A stretch of 16,549 nucleotides of DNA from JBFFXF01 sp041569895 (GTDB lineage: Bacteria > Planctomycetota > UBA8108 > JACQVS01), in NCBI GenBank assembly GCA_041569895.1, contig JBFFXF010000163.1, positions 1 to 16,549 on the forward strand. The letters run 5' to 3'. The position numbers were made by a program, and so were the translations under genes. Shown here one piece after another: positions 7,513 through 15,532 of this stretch (position 1 is the first letter of the stretch; each line of letters starts with the position of its first letter). The notes under the pieces are model-generated. The model saw nothing but the letters and a program-made list of their open reading frames with translations. It searched no databases and was not told the DNA's origin.

Positions 7513-9225
7513 ATGAACAAGGTCCTCCTCTACGACACGACACTTCGCGACGGCACCCAGGGCGAGGGGATCTCGCTCTCGGTCGCGGACAAGGTGAAGA
7601 TCCTCCACTGCCTCGACGAGTTCGGCATCGATTACGTCGAGGGCGGCTGGCCCGGCTCCAACCCGAAGGACATCGAGTTCTTCCGCCGCGCGCGCGACGT
7701 CGACCTCGGGCACACGAGAATGGCGGCCTTCGGGAGCACGTGCCGCGCCGGCAAGGCGCCCGAGGACGACGAGAACCTGCGCAAGCTGATCGAGGTCGAG
7801 ACGCCGGTGGTGACCATCTTCGGCAAGTCGTGGAAGCTCCACGTGACCGACGTCTTCCGCACGACGGTCGAGGAGAACGTGCGGATGATCGAGGCGTCGG
7901 TCGCGTTCCTCGTCTCCGAGGGCCGCGAGGTGATCTATGACGCGGAGCACTTCTTCGACGGGTTCGCCGATGACGCCGGGTACGCGCTGACGACGCTCGA
8001 GGCGGCGTGTCGCGGCGGCAGCAAGTGCGTCGTCCTCTGCGACACGAACGGAGGCACGCTGACGCACGTCGTCGGCGACGCGGTGGCGCGGGCTCGCGAG
8101 CACCTCGACGCCGCGGGATTCCGCGACGTCGTTCTCGGCATCCACACGCACAACGACAGCGGGCTCGCCGAGGCGAACTCGATCGAGGCCGTGCGATGCG
8201 GCGCCGAGCACGTCCAGGGGACGATCAACGGGCTCGGCGAGCGCTGTGGCAACGCCAACCTCGTGACCGTGATCCCCAACCTGATCCTGAAGCTCGGACG
8301 GCAGCTCTCGGTCGACCGGGAGAGGCTCAAGTCGCTGACGCACGTCGCGCGCCTCGTCTGCGCCGCGGCCAACCAGATCTTCCCCGAGAACAAGCCGTAC
8401 GTCGGCAAGATGGCCTTCGCGCACAAGGGCGGCGTGCACGTCAACTCCGTGATGAAGGTCGCCCGGACGTACGAGCACACCACGCCCGAGTCGGTCGGCA
8501 ACAGCCGCCGCGTGCTGCTCTCCGAGCTCTCCGGCAAGTCGAACGTCCTCCACCTCGCGAGCCAGGAAGGGCTCGGCGAGCTCGCGGACAACCGCGAGGC
8601 TCTGCAGGAGGTGGTCGAGGAGATCAAGCGCCGGGAGAACCAGGGATACGTCTACGAGGGCGCCGAGGCATCGGCCAGCCTGCTGATGCTCCGCATTCTC
8701 GGGAAGCTGCCGGAGATCTTCGAGCTCGTCACCTACCGCACGGTCGTCGACCACCGGGCGAGCGGAGGCACGCTCTCCGAGGCGACCGTGAAGATCCGCG
8801 TCGGCGGCGAGGAGCACCTCGCGGTCGGCGAGGGCGTTGGCCCGGTCGACGCGCTCGACGCTGCCGTGCGCACCGCCATCCAGCGCTTCTTCCCGGAGGT
8901 CACCGGTGTGCGCCTGAGCGATTACAAGGTGCGCGTCATCAACGCCGACGAGGCGACCCATGCCCGCGTGCGGGTGATGATCGAGTCGTACGACTCGGAC
9001 GACGGCTCGACGTGGGGCACGGTCGGGGTCAACGAGAACATCATCGAGGCGTCCTGGCGAGCGCTTCGCGACGCGGTGCTCTACGGCATCATCAAGAAGC
9101 GCGATCCCGGCGTGCTCGACAGCGCCAGGGAGACGCGGGCCGCCGGATCCGGCGGCAACGGCCGTTCGACGTCTGCGCCGTCTCCCTCACGCGGCGCGCA
9201 CTCGGGCGCGGCGACGACGAACTGA
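7513..9225 (+). CDS. cimA: (R)-citramalate synthase
   Basis: 570 residues, same HMGL/LeuA superfamily as its neighbour. It condenses acetyl-CoA with pyruvate to citramalate, giving a threonine-independent route to 2-oxobutyrate and isoleucine. YDTTLRDGTQGEGISLS (7-23), with GTQGEG instead of GEQSPG, and FGKSWKLHV (103-111) are diagnostic of the long CimA family (TIGR00977 type) rather than LeuA. HTHND (211-215) provides metal His residues, NGLGERCGNANL (239-250) follows, and KPYVGKMAFAHKGGVHV (294-310) is family-typical. The C-terminal regulatory domain (about 400-530) includes GEGVGPVDALDA (439-450). Residues after about 535 are a low-complexity Ser/Gly/Ala tail. The ATG at 7513 has only a weak ribosome site, 12 bases past the leuA stop, so coupling is likely. 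Alternatives such as homocitrate synthase are less consistent with these motifs. Confidence 0.95.
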   Translation: MNKVLLYDTTLRDGTQGEGISLSVADKVKILHCLDEFGIDYVEGGWPGSNPKDIEFFRRARDVDLGHTRMAAFGSTCRAGKAPEDDENLRKLIEVETPVVTIFGKSWKLHVTDVFRTTVEENVRMIEASVAFLVSEGREVIYDAEHFFDGFADDAGYALTTLEAACRGGSKCVVLCDTNGGTLTHVVGDAVARAREHLDAAGFRDVVLGIHTHNDSGLAEANSIEAVRCGAEHVQGTINGLGERCGNANLVTVIPNLILKLGRQLSVDRERLKSLTHVARLVCAAANQIFPENKPYVGKMAFAHKGGVHVNSVMKVARTYEHTTPESVGNSRRVLLSELSGKSNVLHLASQEGLGELADNREALQEVVEEIKRRENQGYVYEGAEASASLLMLRILGKLPEIFELVTYRTVVDHRASGGTLSEATVKIRVGGEEHLAVGEGVGPVDALDAAVRTAIQRFFPEVTGVRLSDYKVRVINADEATHARVRVMIESYDSDDGSTWGTVGVNENIIEASWRALRDAVLYGIIKKRDPGVLDSARETRAAGSGGNGRSTSAPSPSRGAHSGAATTN

Positions 9226-9266
9226 GCCCGCACCGCGAGACAGCGCCTGCCGACCACCCGTGCGCG

Positions 9267-9971
9267 TCACGAGAGCCGCGATCTCGACGCCTCCCTGCGC
9301 GCGCGTCGCTCGGCCGACTCCGCCGGGCGGCGCCGTCTTCCGAGCACCCAGGCAGTGGTGGCGAGCGTGTGGTCGACCATGGTGCGCACCAGCCCGTTCT
9401 CCTCCCAGCGCCGCACCGACGTGACGATGGTCTCGGGGAGCACGACGAACCGCCCCCGCCTCCGCAGCCGCCGCACGAGGTCGAGGTCCTCGAGGTGACG
9501 CCCGTCCCGGAAGCCGCCGATCTCCTCGAAGACGCCGCGGCGCACGAAGATCCCCTGGTCGCCGAAGGGGCCGAGCCCGAAGCGGTTTCGCAGGTTCGCC
9601 GTCGCCGCGATGAAACGGTAGGCGAAGCGGTCACCGTCGAGACCGAGGCGGAAGGCGCCGCCGACAACCCGCTCGTCGCGGAGCGCGCGCTCGATGGCCT
9701 CGAGCCCGCCTGGCGGCATCACCGCATCGGCGTAGAGAAAGAGCAGCACGGGGGCCGTGGCGTGACGCGCCCCGGCGTTGAGCTGGCGTCCGAGACCGCC
9801 GCGCTCCTCGATGACGCGCCCCGCTCGCCGCGCCACGACGTCGACGGTGCGATCGGTGCTGCCGCCGTCGACGACGACGACCTCGGACGGCCGCTGCGGC
9901 TCGACCGAATCGAGGGTGGCGCCGACGAAGGCCTCCTCGTTGAGGGTGGGGATGACGACGGCGATGCGCAT
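9267..9971 (-). CDS. Family 2 glycosyltransferase (TIGR04283-like, 'rSAM/selenodomain-associated' type)
   Basis: 234 residues, read from ATG at 9971 down to TGA at 9267-9269. It has the GT-A nucleotide-sugar fold: AVVIPTLNEE (4-13), VVVVDGGSTDRT (31-42), GLGRQLNAGA (59-68), FLYADAVMP (78-86), where the family more often has FLHAD, then GPFGDQGIFVRR (134-145) and HLEDLDLVRRLRRRGR (159-174). The pattern and length match small soluble GT2 enzymes grouped as TIGR04283. The acceptor is unknown. Family members often neighbour a TIGR04282 partner or radical SAM genes; none is seen here. The gene is convergent with cimA (41-base gap, no T-tract terminator between) and divergent from the kinase gene. 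Longer N-terminal extensions of the frame lack homology, so the start at MRIAVVIPTLNEE is preferred. The basic, Arg-rich C-terminus (210-234) is unexplained. Confidence 0.85.
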   Translation of the reverse strand: MRIAVVIPTLNEEAFVGATLDSVEPQRPSEVVVVDGGSTDRTVDVVARRAGRVIEERGGLGRQLNAGARHATAPVLLFLYADAVMPPGGLEAIERALRDERVVGGAFRLGLDGDRFAYRFIAATANLRNRFGLGPFGDQGIFVRRGVFEEIGGFRDGRHLEDLDLVRRLRRRGRFVVLPETIVTSVRRWEENGLVRTMVDHTLATTAWVLGRRRRPAESAERRARREASRSRLS

Positions 9972-10203
9972 CGCGGGCGGCGATTCTCGCCGCCCCGCAC
10001 GGCGCCGGGAAAGCAAAAAATCGCTTACGATCCGCCGATAGGACAGGTACACTCCCGATGCGAAGTGTATTGTTTTGATCCACTCGGCCGGCCGGCGCCG
10101 GCCCCGTGGCGACCACTCCAAGCCGCCTCGAAATCGACGCTTACGCCTCCCGCCGGGGAGCGGTCGGCGCGGCGGCCAGCGCCTGTCAGGACCCCGTCTC
10201 GCG
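9972..10203. other. Divergent spacer between glycosyltransferase and kinase genes
   Basis: A 232-base region that should hold promoters for both directions. An AT-richer patch spans about 10010-10080. TATTGT (10068-10073) is a possible + strand -10 but lacks a good -35. A perfect 14-base palindrome GGCCGGCGCCGGCC lies at 10090-10103 and could be an operator or hairpin. No confident promoter can be assigned. Confidence 0.35.
9975..9995 (-). promoter_or_regulatory. Perfect 9-bp hairpin just upstream of the glycosyltransferase start
   Basis: GGGCGGCGA (9975-9983) and TCGCCGCCC (9987-9995) form a perfect stem with a 3-base loop, ending four bases from the start codon at 9971 on the - strand. In mRNA it would occupy the ribosome-loading region, where no clear Shine-Dalgarno is seen. 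It may limit translation. Confidence 0.45.
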
Positions 10204-12132
10204 ATGCCCGCCACGCCCGAGCACGCCGCCGGTGACCCGGTGCCCCGGGAGGAGTCGGCCGACGGCTCGTCGGCCGAGTTCGTGCCGCCGTCCGCCGCCG
10301 CGGCGACCCCCTGGGACAGCGAGACGCGCGAGCTGGTGCGTTCGCGGGAGTCCTTTATCGGGCCGTACCGCGTCGAGATGAAGATCGGCGAGGGCGGCAT
10401 GGGCGTGGTCTACAAGGGCTTCGATGCCGCCCTGGCGCGCTTCGTGGCCATCAAGGTGCTCAAGGAGAAGTTCGGGCGCAACGACCGCTACCTGGTACGC
10501 CTCAAGCGCGAGGCGCGCGCGGTCGCGAGCGTCTCGCATCCCGCGGTCATCCAGGTCTTCGCGTTCGAGGACGGATCGGACCGCTCCCACGCCGGCGTTC
10601 CCGCCGGCGCCGTCGCGCAGCACGCCGGGCTCCCCTACCTCGTCATGGAGTACGTCGAGGGCGAGTCGGTCGACACGCGCCTCCGGCTCGGCCAGCGCTT
10701 CGAGGTCGACGAGGCGATCGGCATTGTGCTCGCCGCGGCGCGCGGGCTGCGGGCGGCGCACGAGCGCGGCATCATCCATCGCGACGTCAAGCCCTCGAAC
10801 CTCCTCCTCGTGGTCAGCGGCGGCGTCAAGATCGTCGACTTCGGGCTGTCGAAGGAGCTCGACGGCGACGCGTCGATCACCGACGAGGGCATCGTCCTCG
10901 GCACGCCGCACTACATCTCGCCGGAGCAGGGACAGGGGCACCGCGTCGACCATCGCTCGGACATCTACTCGCTCGGCGCGACCTTCTACCACATCGTCAC
11001 CGGCCGTCCGGTGTTCGACGGCGAATCGCACGCGTCGATCATTTACTCCCACGTGCACGAGCCGCCGCAGCCGCCGCACGTGGTGCGGGAGGGCGTGCCG
11101 CAGGCGGTGTCCCACGTCATCGGCAAGATGCTGACGAAGGATGCCGCGCGCCGCTACAACGACTACGACGACCTGATCGCCGACCTCGAGCGCATCCGCG
11201 ACGGCAAGTCGCTCGGCAAGGAGACCACCGCGGTCAGCAGTCGCACCTTCCGCCCCGCGTGGTGGCGGTCGCGCGCCGCTTTCTGGTTCGTGGCGGGACT
11301 CGCCGCCTGGACCGGGCTGGCGCTCGTCGTGCTCCTGGCGCTCGCCGTCCTCCAGGACGGCGGCACGTCGGAGGACGCCGCCGTGCTCGCGATATACCGG
11401 TCGGCGGCCGACACCGTCGAGCCGGGCGGCGCGGCCGGCAAGGGCGACACCCCTGGCGAGTGGACCTTCGACTTCCGCCGCATCGCCTCGACCGCGGCCC
11501 TGCGCGAGGTGTTCGCGTTCGATGCCGGCGAGCGGCCGACGCTCCACCGCACGGGCGGCCTGCGTCTCGCCGGCAGGCTGTTTCCGCTGACGCTGCGCTA
11601 CCCGATCTCCAGGCTCGATTCGGTGACCGTCGAGGGCCTGACCATCCACGGCATCGTCGACCTCGAGATCGCCGTCCGGCATCCGGTGGAGTCGCGGGTG
11701 CGCACGCTCCACGTGACGCTGCGGGGGAACCGCAAGGCGAACACCTCGCCGGTCGAGCGCCCACTCATTGCGACGCGAAACGCCGAGGACGTCCGACTCG
11801 ACCCGGTTCCGGAGCAACTGCCTCCCCTCGTCGGGGATCCGTGCGACGTGACGCTCCGCTTCGAGCGCGGCGAGCGAGTCACCCGGGTGTTCCTCACCGT
11901 CGAGCGCCGGCGGCCGGGACGGCCGTCCGAGCGCATCTACCCCCGCGACGGCGAGTCCGGCTTCGTGCTCCAGGGGACCGACTGGGGCTCGGGGGTGCTC
12001 GAGATCAGGCCGTACTCGGCGACGAGCGCCTCGCTCGCCGAGCCGTCGTGGGTCATGCAGGCGCTTCGCGTCGCCGGCGAGCTCGAGATTGGGCGCCTGG
12101 CGGCGACGGCGGGAGACCGGGTGCGGGCGTGA
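10204..12132 (+). CDS. Transmembrane Hanks-type Ser/Thr protein kinase
   Basis: 642 residues from ATG 10204 (CAGGA at 10187-10191, rather distant). A short Pro/Ala-rich lead is followed by a complete kinase domain (about 55-330): glycine loop IGEGGMGVVY (61-70), ATP-binding K84 in VAIKVL, probable helix C E103, catalytic loop HRDVKPSN (192-199, D194), DFG (212-214), activation-segment GTPHYISPEQ (233-242) and RSDIYSLG (251-258). All catalytic residues are present, so it should be active. A membrane segment spans about 357-384, leaving residues 385-642 probably outside the cytoplasm. That C-terminal part has beta-rich, charged sequence and no PASTA, NHL, WD40 or TPR repeats I can recognise. 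Residues 123-142 are a small Ala/Gly-rich insert in the N-lobe. The neighbouring FHA-sigma54 activator is a plausible phosphorylation partner, by inference from gene order. An upstream in-frame start at 10075 would only add a low-complexity Arg-rich stretch. Confidence 0.92.
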   Translation: MPATPEHAAGDPVPREESADGSSAEFVPPSAAAATPWDSETRELVRSRESFIGPYRVEMKIGEGGMGVVYKGFDAALARFVAIKVLKEKFGRNDRYLVRLKREARAVASVSHPAVIQVFAFEDGSDRSHAGVPAGAVAQHAGLPYLVMEYVEGESVDTRLRLGQRFEVDEAIGIVLAAARGLRAAHERGIIHRDVKPSNLLLVVSGGVKIVDFGLSKELDGDASITDEGIVLGTPHYISPEQGQGHRVDHRSDIYSLGATFYHIVTGRPVFDGESHASIIYSHVHEPPQPPHVVREGVPQAVSHVIGKMLTKDAARRYNDYDDLIADLERIRDGKSLGKETTAVSSRTFRPAWWRSRAAFWFVAGLAAWTGLALVVLLALAVLQDGGTSEDAAVLAIYRSAADTVEPGGAAGKGDTPGEWTFDFRRIASTAALREVFAFDAGERPTLHRTGGLRLAGRLFPLTLRYPISRLDSVTVEGLTIHGIVDLEIAVRHPVESRVRTLHVTLRGNRKANTSPVERPLIATRNAEDVRLDPVPEQLPPLVGDPCDVTLRFERGERVTRVFLTVERRRPGRPSERIYPRDGESGFVLQGTDWGSGVLEIRPYSATSASLAEPSWVMQALRVAGELEIGRLAATAGDRVRA

Positions 12133-12189
12133 GCGGCGCCTCCGCCCGATCGGCGCGATCGGTACTATTGAAGTGAGCCCGTTGCAGCA

Positions 12190-14187
12190 GTGGCACGACT
12201 CGTCGTCATAAACGGACCGGATGAGGGCAGGGAGTTCCCTCTCGACGATCTTCCCGACGGCTCGCACGTCGGCGGTCGCGATCCGCGCCACCCCTTCGCG
12301 CTCGCGGACGCGACGGTCTCGCGCGAGCACTTCCGGCTCGAGCGCCTGCCGCGCGGCTTCCGGCTCGTCGACCTCGGCAGCCGCAACCGGACCTTCCTCA
12401 ACGGGGAACCGGTGCGCGAGGGCATGCTTCGAAACGGCGACGTCATCTCGGCGGGAGACAGCGAGCTCCGCTTCGAGGACGACGCCGAGGTCGAGGTCGC
12501 CGACAACATGGCCTCGACGATCGTCAAGGAGCTCGACGCCGGCTCGAGCTCGATCGAGCGCATCATCGACACGCTGAAGAGCGATCCGGGCCTCCGCCGC
12601 GAGCGCATCCGGCACGGCGTCGACAGCCTGCGCCGCCTCTTCGACATGTCGCGCGCGATGATGGAGAGCGCCAGCGTCGAGGGCCTCTACCAGCGCTTCC
12701 TCGAGATCCTCGTCCCGGCGCTCGAGGCGGACCGCGGCTTCGTGATGGCGCGCCGGGGCGAGTCCTGGGCGCCGGCCGCCGCCCACCCGAGCCCGTCCGT
12801 GGCGACCGCGGCACCCGGCGAGTCGACGTCCGACGCGGACACGCGTGCGGAGACCGCCACGACCACCCGGCGCGCGATCGCGTGTCCGGTCAGCCAGACG
12901 ATCATCAACCGCGTCGTCATGGAGCGCACCGCGATCCTGTCGCGCAACGCGGCGCTCGACGACCGTTTCGAGTCCGGCGCGAGCATCGCGGAGGGCGAGA
13001 TCGGCTCGGTGCTCGCGGCGCCGATTCGCGCCCCCGGTCGGGAGGGTGACCGCGCGCTCCTCGGCGTCCTCTACGTCGACCGGCTCGCGACGCGTCCCCC
13101 TTTCAACGAGGACGAGCTCCACCTGCTCGGCGCGGCCGCCGAGCAGGCCGGCGGCGTCATCTGCCACCTCGAGTCCGCGGCCGGCCTGCGCGAGGCGAAC
13201 CGCAACCTGATGCGGACGATCTCCGACGCGCGTTCGATCATCGGCGAGTCGCCGGCGATTCAGGAGGTGCACACCTTCATCCGCAAGGCGGCGCCGACGG
13301 CGATGACCGTGCTCATCCGCGGCGAAACCGGCACCGGCAAGGACCTCGTCGCCTCGGCGATCCACCACCAGAGCCCGCGCCGGGGCAAGCCCTTCGTCGC
13401 CATCAACTGCGCCGCGCTGCCGGAGAACCTCCTCGAGAGCGAGCTCTTCGGGCACGAGAAGGGCGCGTTCACGGGCGCCCTCGGCCGCAAGAAGGGCCGT
13501 TTCGAGCTCGCCGACGGCGGCACGGTCTTCCTCGACGAGATCGCCGAGCTGTCGCCGGGCTGCCAGGCGAAGGTCCTGCGTCTCCTCGAGGAGCGGCGCT
13601 TCGAGCGCGTCGGCGGCGCGCAGCCGATCGAGGTCGACGTGCGCATATTGGCGGCGACCAACCAGGACCTCGCCGCGGCGATCGAGGAGGGACGGTTCCG
13701 CGAGGACCTGTTTTATCGCCTCAACGTCCTCGCCGTGACGCTGCCTCCGCTGCGGGAGCGCGCTGAAGACATCCCGGTCCTCGTCCGATATTTCCTCTCG
13801 GAGATGGGGCTGCCGGAGGAACGCAAGGTGCTGTCCGCCGCCGCGGAACGGAGATTGCTGGAGTACCACTGGCCGGGCAACGTCCGCCAGCTCCGCAATG
13901 CGGTCGAGAGCGCCGTCGTCATGCGCGAGGGGCCGGTCGTCGATGCGGACGACCTCGTCCTGCCCGCGAGGGCGAGCGACCGTCCGGATGAGGAGTGGCG
14001 GCCGGACTCGCTCGAGGAGGTGCAGCGACGGCACATCCTGCGCGTCCTGGAGCACACCGGCGGCAACAAGAAGCGCGCCGCGGAGATCCTCGGCATCGAG
14101 CGGTGCACGCTCTACGCGCGCCTGCGGAGCTACGGGGTGGGCGTCAAGGAGAGGAAGGAGAGGCAGGAGACGCGATCGCGGCGCTGA
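12190..14187 (+). CDS. FHA-GAF-AAA+ sigma54-dependent transcriptional activator
   Basis: 665 residues, GTG start 57 bases after the kinase stop. The FHA domain (about 2-97) keeps the phosphothreonine-reading residues: GR (29-30), SREH (44-47) and the NR...NG pattern at 66-72. A GAF-like sensory domain follows (about 145-330), with a low-complexity Ala/Thr/Ser insert at 193-227. The sigma54-interaction AAA+ domain (about 348-575) has Walker A GETGTGKD (378-385), GAFTGA (425-430) for contact with sigma54, Walker B TVFLDEI (445-451), NQDL (491-494) and WPGNVRQLRN (561-570). A Fis-type helix-turn-helix lies at about 622-650 (NKKRAAEILGIERCTLYARL). It should remodel sigma54 polymerase at enhancer-dependent promoters. 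FHA-AAA+ activators paired with Ser/Thr kinases are known from myxobacteria; here the pairing is inferred from adjacency. Targets are unknown; no clear -24/-12 promoter was found in the downstream spacers. Confidence 0.95.
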   Translation: MARLVVINGPDEGREFPLDDLPDGSHVGGRDPRHPFALADATVSREHFRLERLPRGFRLVDLGSRNRTFLNGEPVREGMLRNGDVISAGDSELRFEDDAEVEVADNMASTIVKELDAGSSSIERIIDTLKSDPGLRRERIRHGVDSLRRLFDMSRAMMESASVEGLYQRFLEILVPALEADRGFVMARRGESWAPAAAHPSPSVATAAPGESTSDADTRAETATTTRRAIACPVSQTIINRVVMERTAILSRNAALDDRFESGASIAEGEIGSVLAAPIRAPGREGDRALLGVLYVDRLATRPPFNEDELHLLGAAAEQAGGVICHLESAAGLREANRNLMRTISDARSIIGESPAIQEVHTFIRKAAPTAMTVLIRGETGTGKDLVASAIHHQSPRRGKPFVAINCAALPENLLESELFGHEKGAFTGALGRKKGRFELADGGTVFLDEIAELSPGCQAKVLRLLEERRFERVGGAQPIEVDVRILAATNQDLAAAIEEGRFREDLFYRLNVLAVTLPPLRERAEDIPVLVRYFLSEMGLPEERKVLSAAAERRLLEYHWPGNVRQLRNAVESAVVMREGPVVDADDLVLPARASDRPDEEWRPDSLEEVQRRHILRVLEHTGGNKKRAAEILGIERCTLYARLRSYGVGVKERKERQETRSRR

Positions 14188-14248
14188 GATGCGTCGGTCG
14201 ATCTCCTGAATGGCACAACAGGGACGTTGAAGGTCACGCGCTGAGACG

Positions 14249-15226
14249 ATGGAGCTCTGGATCGCCACCTGGATCGTCGCGCGGTCGGCGCTCGCGCCGG
14301 TCGTCGATGACGTCGATCTCGCCGAGCTCGTCCGGGCCCTGGCGCGACCGGTCGCCGCCGACGAGGCTGCAGACGCCGGCGTGCGGCCCACATCGGGCGC
14401 CGAGCGTCCACGCCGGCGCGACGGGGACGGACCGCCGCGCTACCCCGCCGCCGGACGCCACCCGGCGCGGGCGATCCTCGACGTCGTCGAGCGCCTCACC
14501 GGCATGCCGGTCGATGCGGTCGCCGCCGGCCTCGACGAGGTCTCCGTGCGTCTCGACGCGCCGATCGCCGGCGCCCCCGCCGACCTCGACGGCGCCCGCG
14601 TGCTGCTGGCCGCTCACGGGCTCTACCTCGTCGAGGACCCCGCCGCGGGCCGCTGGCTGGCGAGCCGTGATCGCCACCTCGATCCGGCGACGCCGCGGCA
14701 GCTCACCCGCGTCTTCGAGCTCGGCTCGCGCAGCTTCCGGCGCGCTGCCGAGGAGATCGACCGCTTCGTCGAGGAACGCAACCGCCGGCGCCCCGAGCTG
14801 CCCCCGACGCGGGCGGTCTTCGTCGAGGGCACCGGACGCATCATCGTTCGCGCCCACTCCGAGCGCGTCCTCGCGATCGTCGACGAGATCGTCCGCGGCG
14901 TCGAGGAGGAGAGCGCACGGCGCGAGCCACGACTTCTCGTCCATCGCGCCTTTCACATGCGCGCCGAGGACCTCCACGCCAGGCTCCGCGAGGCGCTCGA
15001 TGACGACGAGGTGGAGCGGCTGCACGTCATCGTGCCGCGCCGCACCAACTCCCTGGTCATCCGCGCCGACGAGGAGCTCGCCCGCAAGGTCGAGCGTATC
15101 CTCAAGGTGAGCGACAGTCCTCCGGAGGGGGGCCGGCCGCGGCGGAGCGCTGTATTCCAATCAAACACCCGGCCGGCCGGTCCGGCCCGCGCCCCGGGGC
15201 GCGCCCGTCCCCGGGCCGATCGCTGA
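14249..15226 (+). CDS. Protein with secretin N-domain-like repeats but no secretin pore
   Basis: 325 residues, ATG 61 bases after the activator gene. No enzyme family was recognised. Residues about 74-130 (ILDVVERLTGMPVDAV..., ending in HGLYLVED) resemble the N0 fold of secretins. Residues about 152-218, with the strand GTGRIIVRAHSERVLAIVDE (194-213), and about 232-290, with RRTNSLVIRADEELARKVER (264-283), resemble two N1/N2-type (KH-like) ring-building modules of GspD/PilQ. The C-terminal beta-barrel domain is absent; instead the protein ends in a Pro/Arg-rich basic tail (290-325). The N-terminus is only mildly hydrophobic (LWIATWIVARSALA, 3-16) and lacks a basic n-region, so export is doubtful. 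It is directly followed by a secretin-type gene, suggesting a joint role in that machine. The domain reading is by pattern and moderately sure; the function is unknown. Confidence 0.6.
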   Translation: MELWIATWIVARSALAPVVDDVDLAELVRALARPVAADEAADAGVRPTSGAERPRRRDGDGPPRYPAAGRHPARAILDVVERLTGMPVDAVAAGLDEVSVRLDAPIAGAPADLDGARVLLAAHGLYLVEDPAAGRWLASRDRHLDPATPRQLTRVFELGSRSFRRAAEEIDRFVEERNRRRPELPPTRAVFVEGTGRIIVRAHSERVLAIVDEIVRGVEEESARREPRLLVHRAFHMRAEDLHARLREALDDDEVERLHVIVPRRTNSLVIRADEELARKVERILKVSDSPPEGGRPRRSAVFQSNTRPAGPARAPGRARPRADR

Positions 15227-15532
15227 GCCGTCCCGGTCCCTCGCCGGCGGCGCCGTCGGTCTCGCCGGGCTGCGCTCGAAATCGCGACGGCTCCTGAGCT
15301 TCCGCGGGCGCCCACGCTGGCTTATCGGCGCCACCCCGCCCTTCACCGACCGGCGATTGCATCCGAGAAGGAGATGGTGCGCCGGTGGTCCGTCGTTTGC
15401 TCACAAGGGGGGCGTCCCGGCCGGGAGTGAACCGACCGACTCGAGGGGCCACCGTACCCGAGACTCGGCCTCTCCCCGCCGCCCGGGGAGCGAGAGGACG
15501 AAGCAGGGAGACATCGAGAGACAGGACATGCC
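15227..15532. other. 306-base spacer before the secretin-type gene
   Basis: No credible gene was found here. It contains a GC-rich imperfect hairpin around 15471-15500 (inner arms TCCCCG and CGGGGA) shortly before the ribosome site AGGA (15523-15526) of the next gene. The spacer is long enough for a separate promoter, but no confident -35/-10 or -24/-12 pair was seen. Confidence 0.4.

Noticed and set aside
12172..12190. TTGCAG before the activator start as a sigma54 -12 element
   Set aside because: No GG lies at the required distance upstream (12172-12173 reads AG).
14211..14225. TGGCAC as a possible sigma54 -24 element before the N-domain gene
   Set aside because: The -12 GC expected at 14224-14225 reads AC, so the GG-N10-GC spacing rule fails.
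10186..14391. A 1401-codon open frame on the - strand across the kinase and activator genes
   Set aside because: It is antisense to two genes with complete, ordered catalytic motifs. Its translation is Arg/Asp/Glu/Leu-rich low complexity with no family motif, as expected of an antisense shadow in GC-rich DNA.
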